This document shows positions 62,924-64,000 of a stretch of 64,000 bases of DNA, in pieces. Source of the stretch: Leptospira biflexa (GTDB taxonomy: Bacteria; Spirochaetota; DYNZ01); NCBI GenBank assembly GCA_020720805.1, contig DYNZ01000008.1:1-64000 (forward strand), written 5' to 3'. The position numbers were made by a program, and so were the translations under genes. The number at the start of each line of letters is the position of its first letter. The first letter of the stretch is position 1. The notes under the pieces were generated by a model. It saw nothing but the letters and a program-made list of their open reading frames with translations, ran no database searches and was not told the DNA's origin.

Positions 62924-63748
62924 ATGGACGACAGGCCGATTGGTATTTTTGATTCTGGTGTAGGCGGCCTGACTGTCCTAAGCGAAATAGCCAAGCGGTT
63001 GCCCCATGAAAATTTAATCTATTTTGGGGATACAGCGCGTGCTCCCTACGGACCCAAAAGCCGTCTCACTGTTCTTGGCTATGCCCGCCAGATCAGCCGT
63101 TTTTTGTTACGTCAAAATGTGAAGATGATCGTCGTTGCCTGCAATACAGCAACCGCATTGGCTCTGGATTTTCTGCAAAAAGAGCTCCCGGTTCCTGTTC
63201 TGGGGGTAATTGATCCTGCCATCGCCACCCTTGGTCATTTTGGTCGGCAGGGAAAGCAGCGGGTCGGTGTCATCGGCACCCGTTCCACGGTGCGCAGCAG
63301 TGTCTATCTGTACCGGATTCGTGATGCATTTCCGCACTATTCCGTTTTCCAGAAGGCCTGTCCGCTGTTCGTCTCTCTGGTTGAGGAGGGGTGGGCAGAA
63401 AAAAAAGTGACAGCACATATTGCACACGAATACCTGGACGAGTTGGTGCGTGAGGATGTTGAACTTCTGATACTTGGCTGCACCCATTACCCTCTTCTGA
63501 AAAATATGCTGCGTCAGGAGTTTCCCGGTTTTGAGTTGATCGATGGAGGAATAGAAACTGCAAAAGATGTAGAACATTATTTGCAGACAAACCATCTGCA
63601 GCGACTACAGGGAAAGGGAGATGTTAAAATTTTTATTTCTGATTTGACCGATTATTTTCAGACTTTAGAAAAACTATTCTTTGGTGGTGAGATTGCGGGA
63701 ATCGCCGAGGTGCCATGGGATGATCTGGCGCGGGATGAAAATAGTTGA
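62924..63748 (+). CDS. murI: glutamate racemase
   Basis: Makes D-glutamate for peptidoglycan. The 274 residues start PIGIFDSGVGGLTVLSEI and contain YFGDTARAPYGPKS, the first catalytic Cys in ACNTATA (Cys73) and the second in GCTHYPLL (Cys186), plus ELIDGG near the C-terminus. The two-Cys mechanism is intact. ATG 62924 is preferred over 62846, which would overlap the cimA end. It starts 8 bp after the cimA stop. The repeat copy 2 begins on the base after its TGA. Confidence 0.95.
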   Translation: MDDRPIGIFDSGVGGLTVLSEIAKRLPHENLIYFGDTARAPYGPKSRLTVLGYARQISRFLLRQNVKMIVVACNTATALALDFLQKELPVPVLGVIDPAIATLGHFGRQGKQRVGVIGTRSTVRSSVYLYRIRDAFPHYSVFQKACPLFVSLVEEGWAEKKVTAHIAHEYLDELVREDVELLILGCTHYPLLKNMLRQEFPGFELIDGGIETAKDVEHYLQTNHLQRLQGKGDVKIFISDLTDYFQTLEKLFFGGEIAGIAEVPWDDLARDENS

Positions 63749-63968
63749 TATACTGCAAAGAAAATGGTTTTACCATTTTCCGGTGCTTCGATATTACTCA
63801 GCACAAGCCTCATTATCCTTATAGATTGGTACTCCCTTGGCGAAGCGTCTTCATATCGCTTCTAAATTATGAAATAAAAATGGAAGCGATGTGTCTTCAT
63901 ATCGCTTCTAAATTATGAAATAAAAATGGAAGCGATGCCTTTGGGAAAACCACTTTCTGTTTGGTATA
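63749..63968 (+). repeat. multi-hairpin intergenic repeat, copy 2 (220 bp)
   Basis: Starts TATACTGCAAAGAAAATGG directly after the murI stop, has hairpin GAAAATGG/CCATTTTC, GTGCTTCGATATTACTCAGCAC, and a 46-bp unit containing ATCGCTTCT...GGAAGCGAT present twice in tandem (63847-63892 and 63893-63938). It ends CCACTTTCTGTTTGGTATA, an imperfect inverted repeat of the start. It corresponds to copy 1 at 46.5 kb in the opposite orientation. Nothing else is recognised to 64000. Confidence 0.8.
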
Positions 63969-64000
63969 GATGGATTCCCAGCCTTTCTTTTAGACGGCAA

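Noticed and set aside
63847-63938. CRISPR array
   Set aside because: Only two adjacent identical units without spacers and no cas genes; a hairpin repeat explains them.

Overview
The window looks like chromosomal DNA of a Gram-negative, motile bacterium, and a spirochaete related to the Leptospira group is my best guess. That is inference from gene content: a TolC-type porin and several lipoproteins (two membranes), a large chemotaxis set with CheX-type phosphatases, a class III cyclase, a 7TM receptor fused to a PP2C-like domain, SlyD with a His-rich tail, and citramalate synthase for isoleucine. No phage, IS transposase, plasmid gene, rRNA or CRISPR array is visible. One tRNA (Gly-UCC) is present.

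Layout. 1-6.3 kb: a TolC fragment, a minus-strand operon (slyD, EamA transporter, broken outer-membrane protein gene, membrane protein, 44-residue zinc ribbon), then three plus-strand envelope genes. 6.3-20.3 kb: ppk, a membrane protein, a REC-GGDEF cyclase, gpmI with a hydrolase, a HIT protein, dnaE, and the operon aroC / degenerate metallo-hydrolase / ECF sigma / putative anti-sigma. 20.5-34.1 kb: rsh, small unknown genes, a secernin-like peptidase, the 7TM-PP2C protein, an adenylate/guanylate cyclase, two envelope proteins and a FecR lipoprotein. 34.3-44.0 kb: chemotaxis cluster, plus strand mcp-cheW-cheA-cheD-cheB facing minus strand kinase-cheY-cheX. 44.2-51.1 kb: PilZ protein, AI-2E-type transporter, zinc-ribbon membrane protein, pgpA, BFN-domain protein, tRNA-Gly, sugar kinase, second MCP. 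51.4-63.7 kb: an M16 peptidase pair split by a repeat-rich 720-bp stretch and a cheB-cheR fusion, a HEAT-repeat secreted protein, a second CheX-like gene, cimA and murI.

Two themes stand out. First, lesions: the TolC-like gene, the DUF2490-like gene, the chemoreceptor (an exact 8-bp tandem duplication) and cheA each carry an apparent frameshift, the DUF2490-like gene also has an in-frame stop, and CheD has lost its usual catalytic Cys. The main chemotaxis operon may therefore be decaying or phase variable, or the assembly has indel errors. Second, a multi-hairpin intergenic repeat of about 220-260 bp occurs at 46.5 kb and, inverted, at 63.7 kb. Part of it recurs at 53.1 kb and a related hairpin three times at 40.0 kb. 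Its stems differ by compensatory changes between copies, so a folded structure appears to be conserved. I consider this repeat family the best candidate for an undescribed element here.
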